Origin: Dimargaris cristalligena
Taxonomy: Eukaryota > Kickxellomycota > Dimargaritomycetes > Dimargaritales > Dimargaritaceae
Direction: 5' to 3'
Assembly: GCA_027576995.1 (NCBI GenBank)
Contig: JANBQC010000270.1
Span: forward strand, 1 to 35,948
DNA length: 35,948 nucleotides
The position numbers and the translations under genes are program-made. Below the pieces are notes generated by a model that saw only the letters and a program-made list of their open reading frames with translations, had not been told where the DNA came from and made no database searches. Numbering within the stretch: the first letter of the stretch is position 1; every line of letters begins with the position of its first letter. This document shows positions 20,291 through 30,875 of this stretch, in pieces.

Positions 20291-22592
20291 ACGAAGTGAT
20301 ACTCGCCGGGTCATTTTTGGACTTGGATTCCACGTTTCTATATCCACTATTATACATACAATTGTGATTGACCTTTTCGATCGTTTGCGGCCATGCCTTT
20401 TGGCGCACATATAACCCACTGATAATCGCGCGGTTATCTTTATTGAATATTTACCCCTACCTAGCGTATATATATATATATATATATCTCCCTCTATAAA
20501 TTCATATTTCTTTTGTGTCTTAATGGGAGAAAGCATGAAGCCAAAACTGGGTCGGTTCGATAGTTGGCATTTATATCTATGTTCTGGGCAACGCTACTCT
20601 GACTTGTGCAGGAATTGCCGCAAGCATATTTGTTGTGTTATTATTGAATTTACGAGAATCTGGGATATAGAGCGTCACTGAAAGCCACTGTTTCTTTTAT
20701 ATGATAACTGGAATGCTTCTGGGATAAGCTTTTATGGTGCTGGTACCAGGAACAAGCGACACCCGATAGTTTTAATTAGGAGCCGCGTCTGTAAGGGTAT
20801 TCTATACATAAGCACACGTGTCCTTCTTTGGGGAATAGATTCAAAGAGCTGGGGCGACTAGCAAAAGGGCGGGAAGTGGTATGATATCGGCTGGTCTTCA
20901 AGACCTCTCTGCTGGAAACTATTGTAGGGAACGCTATTCAAGCGGAGGTTGTGTGGAGTCAAGCAGCACCTCAACATACTTGAAACCCCAATGGTATTGG
21001 ATAGAGACATAGCCTGCGTGGCTCGCGGGGGTGAATAAATCGGAGAGGTATGGTGGTGGTAGTAGTTGCCACGGCTCTAGTTGTTTAAGCGCGAGTCCGT
21101 AGGGCCGTTCACCGCCCGTTTCCAGTCCCTAGTAGATTACACTCACATTTGTATGGGCCTCCTCCCCCCTTCTCTCTGTCTCTCTCTTTCTCTCTTTCTT
21201 TCCTTCTTCTCTCGATGACGGCATTTGTCGGTCGTTTGGTGGATTTTTTATTGGCTAGTTGGAGGGGGAGGTGTGCCCATCGTCCCCTCGTTACACCGAC
21301 CAAGGAGCGGGGGTGTGTGAGGGATTCCGAATTACACACAGCGTCAACCTAGTGGAATAGTAGTAGTGGGTGGTGCACACGCCTCACGCGAGGTTCTTCT
21401 CCTTTCATTATTCTACACCTATCTCTCTCTCTATATTCTCTCCTCCACTCATACTGCGTCACATAGACCACGCGTGTGCCTGTTCACACCTTTTCCCGTT
21501 TGCTGTCTCTCTTTCTATCTCTCTCATTTTCTCTCCATGGCCCCCTTTGCCTAGTTACCCTCTAACTGACAAGTGAATTGGGTAGCGGGTATCAAGAGAG
21601 GGGTATATGATTCAATTCCCCTTGGCCCTTATTTATTTTACGTCAGAGAAAAGGGGAGGTAGAGGCATTTGATATCTTTCGATGAATATAATATATCAGC
21701 CATGTATGTGATTCAAGCCAAAAAATAAATCAATGGATATGAAAGTTGGAGACCTAGGGATTGTGCAGGCTTCCATTCGCCTGGTACATAATAGAAGGGA
21801 AGGACTAGACTAAAATGGTGCAGCGACTAGGCAGGGGGAGTATATCTAGTCAATCCCCCCTGCTAAATTAACCCTCGTCATTGTTGTGACACTATGTACT
21901 ATGTGTATGTGCGCACACACACACCCTGCGCCTACATTTTTCCTCTTCCTTTGCCTTTACCGATTACCTAATATGGGCTTTTCATTTTGGCACTCTCTTG
22001 CCTTTTTAAATTCACGCCTAGTTATTTGTCATTGGCTCCGTATTTGAAGACAAAAAAATAGTGATAGCAGTAGTCCCTTGTTCCTTCGTGTGGCCTAACA
22101 GTGGTGGTGGTGGTTACTCTCGCCGCCCAGTGAAGTTACACACTAGGGCACCACCAGTGGCAGCCTGGGTTGTTCAGCGAAGGAAAATGAGTCGGACAAT
22201 TCACCGGCGGTAGGTAGTACCCCGTGAACCCACCTCCTCTTGTTTTCTTTACTGCACACCATCAACCAGACAGAGGCAGGCGTTGCTCTATATTGACAGT
22301 AATACATCTATTTCATATACCATACTATCTACAAAATAAAGTCGCTCATAGAACGGCAGTCACCCTCTCCCCCACTGCCCGTTTAAAGGGGCATCCGATA
22401 TATAATACACCATAATTTCCTACCTCCCCCAGTAGTAACTTAGCTTCTTCCATCCCTGCCGAAATCTACCATCCTTCGCATGTATGTTGTATCCCATCTA
22501 TTATTAATATTCCTCCTATTTAACATCCCGCTCCTCAGGGAAACCTATTTCATTTCCCCTGTTTTATCCTCGATTCACGTATTTAAACTACA
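20291..22592. other. 2.3-kb spacer with simple repeats, no gene
   Basis: No gene is supported. Simple sequence dominates: a (TA)n run at 20467-20487 in the IDP 3' region, a CT-rich tract at about 21170-21214 (and more CT at 21419-21445 and 21505-21535), a CA run near 21911-21924 and a GTG run near 22104. The last 200 bases are likely promoter and leader of the secreted-protein gene. Confidence 0.45.
20467..20487. repeat. (TA)n microsatellite
   Basis: A 21-base uninterrupted TA run about 175 bases after the IDP stop codon, probably in or just past its 3' untranslated region. Shorter TA runs occur in several introns and spacers of this window. Confidence 0.9.
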
Positions 22593-23078
22593 ATGACTAC
22601 TACTACCATCACCACCCTTCCCCGCTGGCTGATTCTCAGCGCCGCCTTGGCCCTACTGTCTCCCCCTTTGAGTGGTGGCCCTTCATTACCGTGGGCCGTC
22701 TACGCCGGCCCTTTGCCCATACCTGTGCCGAACAGCAACAGCCATGGTAATAATATCGCTGCTTCACCCCCAGTCGGAGGGTCTACTACTACTACTCCTA
22801 TCCCCCCCCAACACGGCGCCACCGTTCCGCTTGATGAGGCCATGTTGCTCGCCGAGACGACCTTCCAAAACGTCGATCCCAACCAAACTCTGCCCGGGTT
22901 TGGGAGATATACCCAGTCCGACCATTCCATCTACCGCCGGGCCTTCGCTCCCCTGCGGTTCGACCGTTACCCCACCACGACCAATGGTAGTCCTGTGACC
23001 TACCCTTTGTCCGATAGTTACATCACTCTAGATAAACCGGGTCAGGAATTGTCGGGCGATTATCAGGGTGCTGTATAG
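22593..23078 (+). CDS. Small cysteine-free secreted protein, unknown function
   Basis: A 161-residue intronless protein I do not recognise. An N-terminal Thr run with one Arg is followed by a hydrophobic core WLILSAALALL (12-22) and small residues, so a signal peptide with cleavage somewhere between 27 and 38 is likely. The mature part is Pro/Thr/Ser/Asn-rich up to residue 80, then more ordered-looking, with one N-glycosylation sequon (Asn97-Gln-Thr) and several Tyr/Pro/Arg residues, ending GDYQGAV. It contains no cysteine, unlike typical disulfide-rich effectors, and no membrane anchor at the C-terminus. The start ATG at 22593 follows a pyrimidine-rich, AT-containing leader. It may be a wall-associated or secreted protein; function is not inferable. 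Confidence 0.7.
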   Translation: MTTTTITTLPRWLILSAALALLSPPLSGGPSLPWAVYAGPLPIPVPNSNSHGNNIAASPPVGGSTTTTPIPPQHGATVPLDEAMLLAETTFQNVDPNQTLPGFGRYTQSDHSIYRRAFAPLRFDRYPTTTNGSPVTYPLSDSYITLDKPGQELSGDYQGAV

Positions 23079-23749
23079 TGTAGTTTGTGTTTTTTTTAAA
23101 AATAAATAACTAAATGGGTAGATGGTAAAAATTTGCCCAAGATCGTGTGTCCCACATGATCCAGAGTTGGTTATTAAAACATAAAACATACCCTAGCAGG
23201 AATGCGAACCCAACAAAACGATTCGGCGGTTCGCACACAATTAACTATATCATCATTTTTAAAAAATCCTATTTAGAAGTGTGTTCTTTTTTATTTTGTA
23301 AATACCTTATATCTTTCCCTATTGGGGCCGTACTCGTTTGATGGGGTGGGTCTCATGTTGTTTCATTTTCTACATCAAATAAACACCACGGTGTATATAC
23401 AGTGGCCTAAGCATAGTGGCAATGTATTGCAAGTAGGGGGGGGGCGTTCGGGGAATATCCTATTTAATAATGACCATGCATTTTAATATGAAAATGTAAA
23501 GAGACAGGTCAAGCAACCCGCAGCAACCATATTGTCAAAAAGAGAAATTGACCTGGGCGGTCAACTGATATATAAATGGCGAGGAATCGCTAGGTAGGAT
23601 GCATGGATTGGTGAGACGAAATCACACCATAAACGCGACTGGTAAATTAACAAACCATATTTATCATTCCCCGGCCAGCACAATCATCCCATACTTTTCC
23701 CTTTCGGTGCCCTCGCGATCCAGCAATACCGGACCCAGCCATTGGCCAT
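23079..23749. other. Convergent spacer between the secreted protein and transketolase
   Basis: AAATAAATAA at about 23099 is a plausible poly(A) region for the secreted-protein gene. A run of nine Gs sits at 23436-23444. No gene is visible. Confidence 0.45.
23203..23235. repeat. Perfect 8-bp inverted repeat (hairpin), 17-nt loop
   Basis: TGCGAACC at 23203-23210 pairs exactly with GGTTCGCA at 23228-23235. It lies about 125 bases after the secreted-protein stop, so it could form a hairpin in that 3' region. The arm resembles a tRNA T-arm sequence, but no tRNA can be folded around it. Confidence 0.5.
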
Positions 23750-26346
23750 TTATTCGAAGGGGCGGTCCAGCAGGTAGGGCACATCACGGCCGCTGTAGTA
23801 CTTAATGACCTTGACGGCCTTATCAGCGATAGCTTCGGGGTAGAATCCGAGCTTGTGGTAAATCTGTTCGGCAGGGGCGGACATACCGAAGTGGTCCAGA
23901 CCAATGGAAGCGTGGGCGATCTTGCCCCACCCGACGGTGGAAAGAACTTCGACACTGATGACGGGGGAGCCGCGGGGCAGAACCGATTCACGGTATTCGT
24001 GGGACTGTTCAGCGAACAGTTCCATGCAGGGCATGGACACAACCCGGGTGGCCAGTTGGTGCTGGGACTGGAGGAGTTCGGCCGTCTTGACACAGATGGA
24101 CACTTCGGAACCGGTGGCCACGAACACAATGTCGGGCACCGACTTGCCGCTGAAGGAGGAGGTGTTGTCCTGGAGGACGTAGGCGCCCTGGAGGGTCTTT
24201 TCCACAGAGGAACCTTCCAAGTTGGGCAGGTTTTGGCGGGTGAGGGACAGCACCGAAGGACGGTGGGTGTTCTCCAAGGCGGCGATGTAGGTACCGGTCA
24301 CCTCGTTACCGTCAGCGGGGCGGAAGACCAGCATGTTGGGGGTGGCACGGCAGGCAGCCAGAGCTTCTACGGGCTGATGCGTGGGACCGTCTTCGCCCAG
24401 CCCGATGGAGTCGTGGGTCATGATGTACAGGACACGGAACCGGGAGAGGGCGGACAGGCGCACAGCACCCATGGCGTATTCGATGAAGTTGAGGAAGGTA
24501 GCCCCAAAGGGGATCACACCACCGTAGGCGGCCATACCGTTCAGCATAGCGGCCATACCGTGTTCACGGACACCGAAGCGGAAGTAGCGACCGGCGTAGC
24601 TACCCAGACCGGTACTTTCGGACTGGAATTCGACGGCACCCTTCCAGTGGGTCAGGTTGGAACCGGTCAAATCGGCGGAACCGCCCATCAGTTCAGGGAT
24701 GCAGTTGGCCAGGGCGTTGATGGCCACTTCGCTGAACTTACGGGTAGCCAAAGCCTTATCGGCGGGCGTGTAGCGGGGCAGGGCCTCCTTCCAGCCGTCG
24801 GGCAGCTTACCGGCCAGTCGGCGCTTCAGATCCTTGGTCAGATCGGGGTGGGCGGATTCGTAGCGGTGCAGCATTTCTTCCCACTCGCTCTCCAGAGTCT
24901 GGCCACGGTGGGCAACGGCCTTGTAGGCGTCGTAGACGGGGGAGGGGACCACGAATTTTTCGTTGGGGTTGAAACCGAACTTGGTCTTGACCTCGGCCAC
25001 ACCAGCATCGCCGAGGGGGCTGCCGTGGACACCGGCGGTACCGGCCTTGAGGGCACCAAAACCGATGGTGGTGCGGATGGCGATGATGGAGGGCTTATCA
25101 GTCACCTGCTTGGCAGCAGCGATGGCCGAGGCGATGCCTTCCAGATCGTGGTCACCGTCAGCAACCTTCTGGGTGTGCCAGTCGTAGGCTTCGAAGCGCT
25201 TGAGCACATCCTCAGTGAATCCCAAGTTAGTGTCACCGTCGATCTGGACGTGATTGTCGTCGTAGAGCAGGACCAGCTTACCCAACTTCAAGTGACCGGC
25301 CAGGGAGGCGGCTTCAGCGGCCACACCCTCTTGCAGACACCCGTCACCGCACATGACGTAGGTGTAGTTATCAACCACGGTGAAACCGGGGCGGTTGAAA
25401 GTGGCGGCCATATGGGCTTCGGCAGCGGCGATACCAACGGCGTTGGCAATACCCTGGCCAAGGGGACCGGTGGTGACTTCGATACCGTCGGTATGGGTGT
25501 TTTCGGGGTGACCGGGGGTACAGCTGTCCATTTGACGGAAGTCCTTCAGGTCATTCATGGAGACTTTGTAGCCCATCAAGTGGTGCAGAATGTACTGCAG
25601 GGCACAGGCATGGCCATTGGACAGGACGAAGCGATCGCGATTGTACTGTCGGTGGAGAACGATGCGGAAAGATACAACGGTGGAAACACAGTGGATAAGC
25701 AATACCGCATATCCATGGTTGTTAGTCAACGATAGCCAGGGGACAGAGGGCGAGACATGTATATCAGCCAGGGTGGGGGGATTACGAAATGAATTGGGTT
25801 AAAGGATATTATGACCAGCAAGTATGCCGGACGGGACTGGTTGGAGCGCAAAGTGGAAGATCCACGGCGATGGCCCAAGGGTGTGACGTATATGATTAAA
25901 AAATCTTACCCACTGGGAGTTCTTGGGGTTAGCGTTGATGAACCGGGAGAACAGAACGTGGGCCATGGGAGCGCAGCCCATTGGGGCACCTAATACGCCA
26001 GCAAGATTCAGAAGGTGTACACAGAGATATGGTTGTGGTGCAAGTACAGTGTATTAGTTAGGCAGGGGTGGGTGATATATAGGCTGTGGGAAACATTTGC
26101 TGGAGGGACGCGGCGCCCTGGGGAAAGGTGCTCTCTCCCTTACCAACCATAAGCAGTCCCTCTCCCTCTCGCACCTTTCCGGGACTGAGGGTGATCTCCC
26201 GTAGTTATTTCAATAAGGGGTCTCGAAGCAGATCAAAGCAGTTGGGGTGACTTACCGGGATGACCGGAGTTGGCCTTCTGGACGACATCAGCGGCCAGGG
26301 TGCGGATAGTGTTGACGGCCAAACTATCGATGTTCTGGTTAGACAT
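23750..26346 (-). CDS. TKL1: Transketolase
   Basis: Transketolase moves two-carbon ketol units between sugar phosphates in the non-oxidative pentose phosphate pathway, using thiamine diphosphate and Mg2+. Exons 26346-26256, 25989-25910 and 25645-23750 join in phase to 688 residues (about 680 in yeast). The 266- and 264-bp introns split the conserved N-terminal block [16 protein letters not shown] and the [14 protein letters not shown] block. The TPP motif GDG is at 157-159 and its Asn at 188. Catalytic Glu418 in VREHGMAA has the same number as in yeast. Signature GEDGPTHQP is at 474-482. The frame running upstream of exon 3 to 25729 is intron. Strongly GC3-biased, like a highly expressed gene. 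Confidence 0.97.
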
Positions 26347-26524
26347 GGCGAAGGTATGCGACTTGGCAGCAAGGGGGAGGAAGGAAGGTAGAGGAGGAGT
26401 GACGGTGCAATCAACGAGAGCGACTAAAGGAAAGGTAGGCAGTAAGGAAAGAAGGAAATGCTAGGCTATGGTGTAGAAAGCAGAGTGAAGCCGTGCCGTG
26501 CTAGAAGGGTATGGCGGAGGACGG

Positions 26525-26533
26525 GTTATATAA
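26525..26533 (-). promoter_or_regulatory. Candidate TATA box of the transketolase gene
   Basis: On the minus strand TATATAA lies in a GTTTTATATAACCC context about 180 bases upstream of the transketolase ATG. Position and orientation suit a fungal core promoter; there is no other support. Confidence 0.35.
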
Positions 26534-27594
26534 AACCGGCGGGGTAAATTGCTCGTATATGCTACTGTATGGTGGGGGGAGATCAAGACTACTCTATACC
26601 TATCACCCTGTCTGTATGCTGCTGCATACATAGTATAGTAGTAGTAGTCAGCCCATTGATTAGGTAACTGATTAATAAGAGTAAGCAGAGAGGAAAGCCC
26701 CCTCGTTGTAAATGGCTGGCTGTAGCGGGTGGTGATTGGGCCGTGGCCGTGGGTGGTGTGAAACCTGGACAAGTCGGTCAGTCAGACAGACATGGCTGTC
26801 TCCAACGAGTAATGGGGGGGACCTCTCGATCTGCTAACCCTTTCCAAGCCCTTTCTGAGCCAAACTAGCAGGGTATTAGATTAGTAAAGCTAGGCAAAGG
26901 TAGTTAATGCCGCATTTGTCACCGCACCAACGGGTCCATTTGGCCGATTTTTTCATAACAAACTAGCCAAATCGAAGGATATTCGTCATGGGTTTTCACT
27001 TTGTAATCTATTCGGGGACTTGGCATATGGCTGGTAGTCCCAGCAATACCGCCACGTACTGATGACTCAACAGGTCCCGGCCAGGGCAAAAAAAATCACC
27101 AGTATTACTATGCCCTTCCATATTCCTCTGACTGTGAGGGGTATATCATTATCATTACCACTTCATGTCGACGGAGGGGGCTTCAGTCCGTTTATTCGCT
27201 GTGCAGCCTTTCTTTGGTTTCCCCCGCGGTACCCTAGCACTCGACTGATTGGTGGCTGTCCCCATCTCATAGATCAATGCCCACTCCGCACATACACATT
27301 CCAAGCTCCACTAAAGAGTATTGTGGCTGTTCATCATTTGGCCTGATTATTGGGTTAGCCCACACTACCCTTCCCCCTCGCTCTTTACGGCGATTTTCGT
27401 ATCAATAACAATTGAAAGTCGTGGTATTATTTGTGACTTGGTGATCCCGACTGATTTCACGCTAACATTGTCCTCCACCTCATATAACAAATGTTGCAAG
27501 ATTTGCGAAACTTCGGTGTAAAAATCCCAAAAGTAACATAATGGAAACAGTTCATTGATTCAATGGTATACAAAACGCCATGAATTTACACAGA
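26534..27594. other. Spacer between transketolase promoter and QNG1
   Basis: No gene is supported. Short frames here (for example 27062-27346) lack signal, family or splice support. It should hold upstream elements of transketolase and the 3' end of QNG1, since both genes read leftward. Confidence 0.4.
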
Positions 27595-29120
27595 TTAAAA
27601 GAAAACGGTGTCCTTATACACCAGTCGGGGTATATTGCGAATCTCAGGGTCTTTGCCGACATGCCACAGGTAATGGTCGAGCACCGTAGCGTGTTGCATT
27701 TCCCGGGCCAGGTGACTGATATGGTCGGCCGATTGGGGGTCCTGGTCCTTGGGATTCGCCACAGCGCCATCCTTAATGGCTGCCGCACGTTCGTGGCATC
27801 GTTGCACCACCAGTTCACAGGCCTGGACGGCGGCGGCCCGCAGAATCCACATGTTGTCTTCCGAGATGGGTTCCAGGGCATTGATCGATGTTTGGAGAGA
27901 GCTGCTAGTAATGCGGAGGATACCCAGATGACCTAGCACGGTTGGCAGCACGTTGTCCGCGAAGACAGTCAGGGCGGGCACGTCGGGGAAATCAAAATGG
28001 GCAAATACGGGGGATTCGGGTTTCTTGAAGCGCTCGTTGAGGTCGGCCACCAGAAGCTGGGCTCGCTTGATCAAGTAGATATCTAAATATATATATATAT
28101 AAGGTTCACGAAAGTCCAAATTAGCACCAACTCATTACAGACTGGTTCTCATCATTGCAGGTCTTATAGACGACAAACCATAATATCAAAGTCAGCCTCT
28201 AGTCGGCACTCCCAAAAAAAACCGGTAAAATGATCACCTACCGTGTTGCTCGCTCAGCTTATAGTCCTGGAAGGCCGGGAACGTAGTCACCAATTTGCCC
28301 ACCAGATCGGCCACCGATGGTCGCCAATGAACCGGCGCGTGATCAGGTTTCTTAGTAGCCTCCAGAATGAACTGACCCAACGACCGATACCCCCCGGCCT
28401 TTAAAATGCGACCCGTTTCCACCATGGTATCGGTCAATTTCTGGACCAACTCGCGCAATGGTGAAGGCTGGCTTAGCGTCAGTCCCGGGATGGTGGGATG
28501 CGGTTCCTCCGGGCCGAGTAGGGGGATACCGAACACGCTGGCCACATCGGCCAGGTGCAGCTGGGTGAGGGCCTCGGCACTCAGTGGGGAAGCGGCGGAG
28601 CTTGCGGCGGAGCCCGAAAGATAGAGTCCCATGCAGCCGAAGAGAATGGTATCCGAGGCACCCCGGCCGGTGGCCGCATGCAGTTCTTTGCGGTAACCGC
28701 TGCCGAAATTAAGGAGGTCAATGAGGGCCACGAGAGTTACCTCATCCTCGGGGGTATCGAACTTGAGGGGGAACGCAATCCAGCCCTTGCAGAGTTTGGC
28801 GAAGCGTTCCACGTTAGTCGAGTCCAGAAAGCGGTCAATGGCGGTCGAATCGATCTGAGAGGGTTGTGATATAAAGGCATGATGGTCATTATTGGTATAG
28901 TTAGTATGGTTAGTATTAGGGGTAGTTGTGGCTGTGTACACTGGTTCTAGTAGGGCCGGGAGGGGGGTTTCAAAGATAGGCTCCGTCCGAGCACGACCCC
29001 GACGGCACCCTCTCCTTAGTAACCTACTTGGACTACGTCGGGGGACTGCTCGACCAAATAGCGGCAGGAGCTGCGGACAAGCTCGGGGTAGGTATACGTC
29101 GTCTCAACAGGGCCGGACAT
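27595..29120 (-). CDS. QNG1: Queuosine 5'-phosphate N-glycosylase/hydrolase (DUF2419)
   Basis: This family (human QNG1/C9orf64) releases queuine from queuosine 5'-monophosphate so the base can be reused for tRNA modification. Three exons, 29120-29028, 28854-28242 and 28082-27595, give 397 residues (human about 341). The N-terminal helix reads ELVRSSCRYLVEQSPDV. Exon 2 carries the family block LIDLLNFGSGYRKELH and TGRGASDTILFG. Exon 3 carries IYLIKRAQLLVADL and TVFADNVLPTVLGHLG, then ILRAAAVQACELV and a C-terminal block ending VYKDTVFF. Both introns (173 and 159 bp) use donor GTAGGT, and intron 1 contains two perfect TACTAAC branch sites. The frame extending exon 2 upstream to 28941 starts with GTG and is intronic. 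No queuine-inserting enzyme gene lies nearby. Confidence 0.93.
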
Positions 29121-30875
29121 GGGGACTGATGGCGGGCGGTTGGCTATGCTATGTTAGGTAGGGGAGAGGGTAAAGGGAAATGCGGTGAAGTTGAATAAGA
29201 GGAGAGGTAGAGGTCGATACAATAGAGTTTCCACACGGCCCCTTCCTTCCCATATGGCCAGGTTGCTTCTATTTTTAGGCCTTCCTTATGTGCTTCTCTG
29301 CTCTTGTCACGGATATAGTCCAGTGTTCACCGCCAGTTTGCCAATTTGGTTTATTTTCCCAATTACACTCACACTTCTTTATTGTTCCCAGACTCTCTCC
29401 TTAAGCGAGCCTTCCATTCGAAGACCCAGCCGAAAATCAGCCCCGAATAGTCACGTGATACCCCCGCTTCCATAGGCTTTTTTACTATTGATGGGGCTTC
29501 TTATTTATCAGTAATCCTGTGAAAAAAATTTGCAAGGAGTAAAATAAAGAGTAGCACAGTTTGGCTATACTGGTAGTGGTGGCATTGGTATAAAATCCCT
29601 TTACATGCGGCCTTCTTAGGTAAACCTATCTCTTGCTTCCGCTTTTTACTTCACCTGTATTTCTATTATTGTAGCATGTAAGTCCCATTATCCTTATTCA
29701 TTCGGCTGTGTTGGAATACCCTATTTCCGTTGATTGTGAGGGGCCTGAGCTGATGATTAAAGATAAACATACTATTACTTGAACAATCCAACTCCTAAAA
29801 ATCGTGTGGAGAGTATGCATCTGATCCACCCCTCCAATCTTTCGTTCGTGAATATTTTGTCTTGTCCTGAATTGGCCTGTGTTTTCATGTCCCTCCAATA
29901 CTTTGATACTAAACGACCAACCTCTTTGATTTATTTGTGCCGACGTGAACCCCCCGATTAGATTATAGCCCATTTGTTATCACTTTATCACCCACCAGCC
30001 CGCCGTTAACAAATCGATCCAATAGGTAAGGCTCAGGTTTCACTTTCTTAGTATATTTGACTGTAGATGATGATACACTGCCTCGACGGGCGGTCGCTAG
30101 GAGTGCAATTTAAGTGTACCGCATTTCCTATGACGAGCATTTTTTTATCTGATATATTTTATTGGGAATTGTTTAATGCCATTGTGTTATAATTTGGATA
30201 TTAACCCTCAATTGCTGTTATTGTACAATGTTCTTGATTATAACAGATTGCGCATTGTTCGATTAGACGAACTATATATTTAATAAAATAATCTTAATTT
30301 TACTCTCAGTGGTGTGAATAGTTGCTATAAGCTGAAAATAATGGTATTCTCATGATTTCTTCAAGTGGGGGTAGCTAGTGCGCATCAAACAAGTTGGTTA
30401 GGACTATGTCTAATGGTCGATATAATATTCCAGTCCTTTAAGTCCTTGACTATCAGATGATCTGTTAATAACGGAAATATCCCTAGGTTTATTGTCATAT
30501 GAAGATACTTGACCAACTATATGGGAGAAGTTCATCCAAGCTGTATAACGAAAAATCCATTAGATGGGCCCAACATTACTGGTTAAAATGGTTACTCCCA
30601 TATACTATCCCATACACAAATTATGTAAACCTTTATATAGCTGGCTTGAATTTCACCCATATGGTCATGAAGGTAATCGTCTGTTCAGCTTAGATCAAAT
30701 ATAGTGCATGGTCTTGGGATTACATCCACTTACGAGGATGCTTCGTGAACATTTTCAGTACTTCCTGGTCAACCCACCGCAATATTATCCAGCAAGTATA
30801 AGATATCCTCCCTTAATTGCTATGTCGCATATTCAAAAAAGTGGAGGTTTATTTAGTTAATCTAGCTACACATTA
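29121..30875. other. AT-rich spacer, no gene
   Basis: No coding region or RNA could be supported in 1.75 kb. The first 300 bases upstream of QNG1 are the likely promoter. The remainder is AT-rich and contains only small frames without recognisable content. It also contains the 3' end of the DNAJC17-like gene. Confidence 0.4.

Noticed and set aside
19289..20536. A 415-codon antisense frame over the isocitrate dehydrogenase gene
   Set aside because: Same effect: the plus strand encodes intact IDP, and the antisense product is repetitive Gly/Val/Leu/His sequence without family resemblance.
23203..23235. T-arm-like sequence GGTTCGCA as a tRNA gene
   Set aside because: Neither an acceptor stem nor a D-arm or anticodon arm can be built around it.
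23855..25735. A 626-codon open frame antisense to transketolase, with several kilobases of Gly/Val/His-rich translation
   Set aside because: It is a by-product of the strong GC3 codon bias of the transketolase gene; composition is low-complexity and no domain is seen, whereas the minus strand has complete transketolase motifs.
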